Of a stretch of 9,333 nucleotides of DNA, positions 7,138 to 9,333 are shown in pieces. The notes under the pieces were generated by a model that worked only from the letters and a program-made list of their open reading frames with translations, did no database searches and was not told the DNA's origin. The DNA is from Chitinophaga pinensis. Its GTDB lineage: Bacteria > Planctomycetota > Phycisphaerae > Phycisphaerales > SM1A02. Position 1 is the first letter of the stretch. Every line of letters begins with the position of its first letter. The stretch spans positions 1 through 9,333 of the forward strand of contig CALQCP020000076.1 of NCBI GenBank assembly GCA_943329105.2, in the 5' to 3' direction. The position numbers and the translations under genes are program-made.

Positions 7138-7172
7138 GGCGGGCGGGCGGCTTTTACGTGCATCGGGTGGGG
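7138..7172 (+). other. G-run block after the methyltransferase gene
   Basis: GGCGGGCGGGCGG (7138-7150) starts three bases after the stop, and GGGTGGGG follows at 7165-7172. Four G-runs of at least two with single-base loops satisfy a two-tier G-quadruplex pattern on the plus strand and its mRNA. No GC hairpin plus T-tract is present here, so there is no ordinary intrinsic terminator for the methyltransferase gene. Confidence 0.4.
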
Positions 7173-7319
7173 CACAAAAATTTTCAAAAATGCCAAGAAT
7201 GGTGATCTATGGCGAGCACGCCTCACGCCTTTAGGAGAGAGCGATGTGCTCTTCACCCTCAGGACTGAATATCAAGTATCCCCGTTCCGGAGCTCATAAC
7301 TTCGTCCCTTCTTACAGAA
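7173..7319 (+). promoter_or_regulatory. Upstream region of the PEP-CTERM-like gene
   Basis: Begins with an A/T block (AAAAATTTTCAAAAA, 7176-7190), the most AT-rich stretch of the window, of the kind seen near promoters. No confident -35/-10 pair follows. An in-frame TGA at 7266-7268 limits how far upstream the PEP-CTERM-like gene could start, and the ATG at 7320 has no Shine-Dalgarno. A good AGGAG (7233-7237) serves a different frame instead. Confidence 0.35.
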
Positions 7320-7417
7320 ATGAACCACATGATGAACACGCTTACCTGCATCACCGCCACGACCGCCTTTGTTGCCATCGCATCCGCAAACGCCAGCGTG
7401 AACACGCTCACCTTTGA
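7244..7417 (+). CDS. Candidate small ORF (57 aa) with strong ribosome binding site, overlapping the next gene
   Basis: ATG at 7244 preceded by AGGAG (7233-7237) with a 6-nt spacer, the best Shine-Dalgarno in the window. The frame runs 57 codons to TGA at 7415-7417 and overlaps the first 98 bases of the PEP-CTERM-like gene in another frame. The product starts MCSSPSGLNIKYPRSGAHNF and is His/Arg rich towards its end, where it merely shadows the overlapping gene; no domain, signal or membrane segment is visible. GAGCAC (7214-7219) can pair with GTGCTC (7246-7251), which would fold the ribosome site and start codon into a loop and stem end. It may be a leader ORF coupled to the downstream gene, or chance. 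Confidence 0.3.
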   Translation: MCSSPSGLNIKYPRSGAHNFVPSYRNEPHDEHAYLHHRHDRLCCHRIRKRQREHAHL

Positions 7418-7943
7418 GGGGGTTGGCAACTACAACCCCGTTGGTGACTTCTACAACGGCGGAGCCGGTACAAACTACGGCGTCGAATTCGTCGGTAACT
7501 CACTAGGAATTGTCGCTGTTGAGGCGGGCGGTTTCGGCAATTTCACCAACGCCCCCAGCATGCCAACAATCCTCTTTTGGCTTGACGGACCAGCCACGAC
7601 CATGAATGTCGCAGCAGGCTTTAGTGGCGGGTTTTCCACCTACTACACAAGTACGGATACCGCAGGATCGATCGACATTTGGAGCGGCCTCGACGGCACT
7701 GGCAGCATCCTCGCCACCTTGAACCTGATTGGACTTGGTACCGACAACACGCCAAATGCCCTGTACGACCGCTGGGCTCTCGTCGGCGCTGCATTCGTCG
7801 GCGAGGCGAAGTCAGTCACGTTCACCGGCACTGCCAACCGCATCGGTTTCGACAATGTCACCTTCGGTAGCGCCATCCCAGCGCCAGGAGCCCTTGCGCT
7901 GCTCGCAGCAGCGGGCTGCTCAACGCGCCGCCGTCGCGCCTAA
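7320..7943 (+). CDS. Exported protein with PEP-CTERM-like sorting tail
   Basis: 207 aa. Signal peptide over residues 1-25, likely cut after ANA (23-25). The mature part begins TLTFEGVGNYNPVGDFYNGG (29-48) and includes NYGVEF, LDGPATTMNVAAGFSGGFSTYY and KSVTFTGTANRIGFDNVTFG (164-183), a beta-rich module common to many PEP-CTERM proteins of unknown function. The C-terminus IPAPGALALLAAAGC (186-200) followed by STRRRRA is a PEP-CTERM-like tail: a Pro-containing motif, a short hydrophobic helix and an Arg cluster, in the PAPG variant seen in Phycisphaerae. Such tails are handled by exosortase-type systems, none of which lies here. The start at 7320 is chosen because the signal peptide begins there; ATGs at 7329 and 7332 are alternatives. 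No ribosome site fits any of them well. The gene is followed by a strong hairpin. Confidence 0.85.
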   Translation: MNHMMNTLTCITATTAFVAIASANASVNTLTFEGVGNYNPVGDFYNGGAGTNYGVEFVGNSLGIVAVEAGGFGNFTNAPSMPTILFWLDGPATTMNVAAGFSGGFSTYYTSTDTAGSIDIWSGLDGTGSILATLNLIGLGTDNTPNALYDRWALVGAAFVGEAKSVTFTGTANRIGFDNVTFGSAIPAPGALALLAAAGCSTRRRRA

Positions 7944-7987
7944 GCCTTGACGCAACTCACTCCCACGCGGAGAGAACTCAACCAATC

Positions 7988-8021
7988 CAGCGCGCCCGCC
8001 GTTCATCCGGCGGGCGCGCTG
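7988..8021. terminator. Hairpin terminator between convergent genes
   Basis: Perfect 14-bp GC-rich stem (CAGCGCGCCCGCCG, 7988-8001, with its complement at 8008-8021) and a 6-nt loop TTCATC. On the plus strand it is followed by CGTTTA, only a short T-run; on the minus strand it begins 3 nt after the DUF1501 stop codon and is followed by GGATTGGTT. It is placed to end transcription of both converging genes. The weak T-tracts mean it might act mainly as an mRNA 3'-end stabiliser. Confidence 0.75.
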
Positions 8022-8024
8022 CGT

Positions 8025-9333
8025 TTATGCAAGCAGCGCGTTGACGACGTTGCCTTTGACATCCGTCAGGCGGTAATCGCGGCCCTGCGATCGGTACGTC
8101 AAGCGCTTGTGATCAAAGCCCAAGAGGTGCAGCATGGTGGCATGTAAATCATGCACATCCACCGGATTCTCAACGATGTTGTACGAGTAGTCGTCCGTCT
8201 TGCCGTAGGTGATGCCCGGCTGCACGCCGCCGCCGGCCATCCAAATGGTGAAGGCACGTGGGTGATGATCGCGCCCATAATTCTCCTTGGTGAGCTGCCC
8301 TTGGCTGTACACCGTGCGACCAAATTCACCTGCCCACAAGACCAGCGTGTCCTCCAGCATTCCACGCTGCTTCAGGTCAGTGACCAACGCCGCCTGCGCG
8401 CGATCAACAGCGTTGCATTGCTGACGGAGTTCGCCAGGAAGGTTGTTGTGCTGGTCCCATCCGCGCATGTATAGCTGGATGAAACGAACATCACGCTCAG
8501 CAAGCCGTCGCGCCATCAGGCAGTTTGCTGCAAAGCTTCCGGGCTTACGCACATCCGGACCATACATCTCAAGCGTGGCTTCGCTCTCGTCACTGAAGTC
8601 CGTAAGTTCCGGCACCGACATCTGCATGCGGTAAGCCATCTCATGTTGCGCAATGCGAGTGCGCGTCTCGGTATCAAGTGAATCTTCAAACTCCTCAGTG
8701 TTCAGCCGCGTCACCAGGTCCAACATGCGCCGCCTGTCGGTGCGGCTCACGCCATCCGGATCACGGAGGTGCAACACGGCATCGCGGCCAGCGCGCAATC
8801 GGCAGCCTTGATGTTCGCTTGGTAAGAAACCGCTGCCCCAGAAGCGCGCGCTCAACGCCTGCATGTTTCCCGCGCCCTGGGTGATCATCACCACGAAAGA
8901 CGGAAAGTTGGAATTCATACTGCCAAGGCCGTAACTGGCCCAACTGCCGAACGACGCGCGGCCCGGCTGCTCGGAGCCTGTCTGGAAGAAGGTAATGCCA
9001 GGCTCATGATTGATGGCATCAGTGTGCATCGAGTGCACAAAGCACAGATCGCCGGCCACTCGTCCGGTATTTGGAATGAGTTCCGAAAGCATGATCCCGT
9101 CTTGACGATTCGAATAGCGGTCGAAACGGAACTTGCTCGGCGCGACCGGGAACCGGCTCTGCCCGCTGGTCATGGTGGTGATGCGCTGACCATTGCGAAT
9201 GGAATCGGGCAAATCCTCATTGAAACGCGCCAGCAAATTCGGCTTGTGGTCGTAGAGGTCAAGCTGACTTGGCGCGCCCTCCATGTGCATGTAAATCACA
9301 CGCTTCGCCTTGGGCGCAAAGTGAGGTCCGGAA
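8025..9333 (-). CDS. DUF1501 family protein, partial (5' end outside window)
   Basis: 435 codons visible, missing perhaps 20-60 N-terminal residues where this family normally carries a Tat-type signal. DUF1501 (PF07394) proteins are alkaline phosphatase/sulfatase-superfamily-like proteins very abundant in planctomycetes, usually encoded beside a DUF1549/DUF1553 cytochrome-like partner; that partner would lie to the right of the window. Seen: SGPHFAPKAKRVIYMHMEG and APSQLDLYDHKP at the N-terminal side, HTDAINHEPG, SFGSWASYGLGS, RFIQLYMRGWDQHNN, LWAGEFGRT (about 8311-8340), NYGRDHHPRAFTIWMAGGG, and YNIVENPVDVHDLHATMLHLLGFDH followed by RLTYRSQGRDYRLTDV near the C-terminus, all hallmarks of the family. 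The frame continues past the GTG at 9297-9299 to the window edge, so that codon is not the start. Function and substrate of the family are not established. Confidence 0.92.
   Translation of the reverse strand, partial: SGPHFAPKAKRVIYMHMEGAPSQLDLYDHKPNLLARFNEDLPDSIRNGQRITTMTSGQSRFPVAPSKFRFDRYSNRQDGIMLSELIPNTGRVAGDLCFVHSMHTDAINHEPGITFFQTGSEQPGRASFGSWASYGLGSMNSNFPSFVVMITQGAGNMQALSARFWGSGFLPSEHQGCRLRAGRDAVLHLRDPDGVSRTDRRRMLDLVTRLNTEEFEDSLDTETRTRIAQHEMAYRMQMSVPELTDFSDESEATLEMYGPDVRKPGSFAANCLMARRLAERDVRFIQLYMRGWDQHNNLPGELRQQCNAVDRAQAALVTDLKQRGMLEDTLVLWAGEFGRTVYSQGQLTKENYGRDHHPRAFTIWMAGGGVQPGITYGKTDDYSYNIVENPVDVHDLHATMLHLLGFDHKRLTYRSQGRDYRLTDVKGNVVNALLA

Noticed and set aside
9297..9299. GTG as the start of the DUF1501 gene
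   Set aside because: The frame continues upstream with family-typical residues (GPHFAPKAKR), so the true start is beyond the window.
1..9333. Mobile element, tRNA, rRNA or defence island
   Set aside because: No transposase, integrase, terminal inverted repeats, tRNA cloverleaf or rRNA sequence recognised on either strand.

Overview
The window looks like chromosomal DNA of a planctomycete, probably class Phycisphaerae. The evidence is a DUF1501 protein (a family greatly expanded in planctomycetes), a short secreted protein ending in a PEP-CTERM-like tail of the PAPGALALL...RRRR type common in Phycisphaerae, a secreted protein of the planctomycete/proteobacterial 'carbohydrate-binding family V/XII' type, and moderately high GC. 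The taxonomic call is inference from gene content.

Layout, left to right. (1) 1-1762, minus strand: an imuA-like gene followed 20 bp later by an imuB-like gene that runs off the left edge. Together they form the usual accessory module for DnaE2-dependent mutagenic translesion synthesis; dnaE2, if present, lies outside. The imuB reading frame begins abnormally late, and imuA carries an unusual C-terminal extension. (2) 1763-1899: divergent intergenic region. (3) 1900-5205, plus strand: a very large exported protein of 1101 aa with a signal peptide, a Pro/Thr linker, a three-copy beta-type repeat domain, a Trp/Tyr/Gly-rich segment and a low-complexity Gly-rich tail. (4) 5256-6350, minus strand: an FMN-dependent alpha-hydroxy-acid oxidase with all catalytic residues. 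(5) 6401-7135, plus strand: a class I SAM methyltransferase that carries a lipoprotein-like signal sequence. (6) 7136-7319: intergenic region with a G-run block, an A/T block and a small ORF (7244-7417) with a good Shine-Dalgarno. (7) 7320-7943, plus strand: the small PEP-CTERM-like exported protein. (8) 7988-8021: a 14-bp perfect hairpin between convergent genes. (9) 8025-9333, minus strand: the DUF1501 protein, 5' end outside the window.

Apart from the imuA-imuB pair, the genes alternate strand and show no obvious operon. Four of the seven main genes encode, or probably encode, exported proteins. I do not see a clearly new multi-gene system. The items most worth a second look are the disrupted or shortened imuB N-terminus, the triple-repeat architecture of the 1101-aa secreted protein, the apparently exported methyltransferase, and the small ORF with a strong ribosome binding site overlapping the PEP-CTERM gene.
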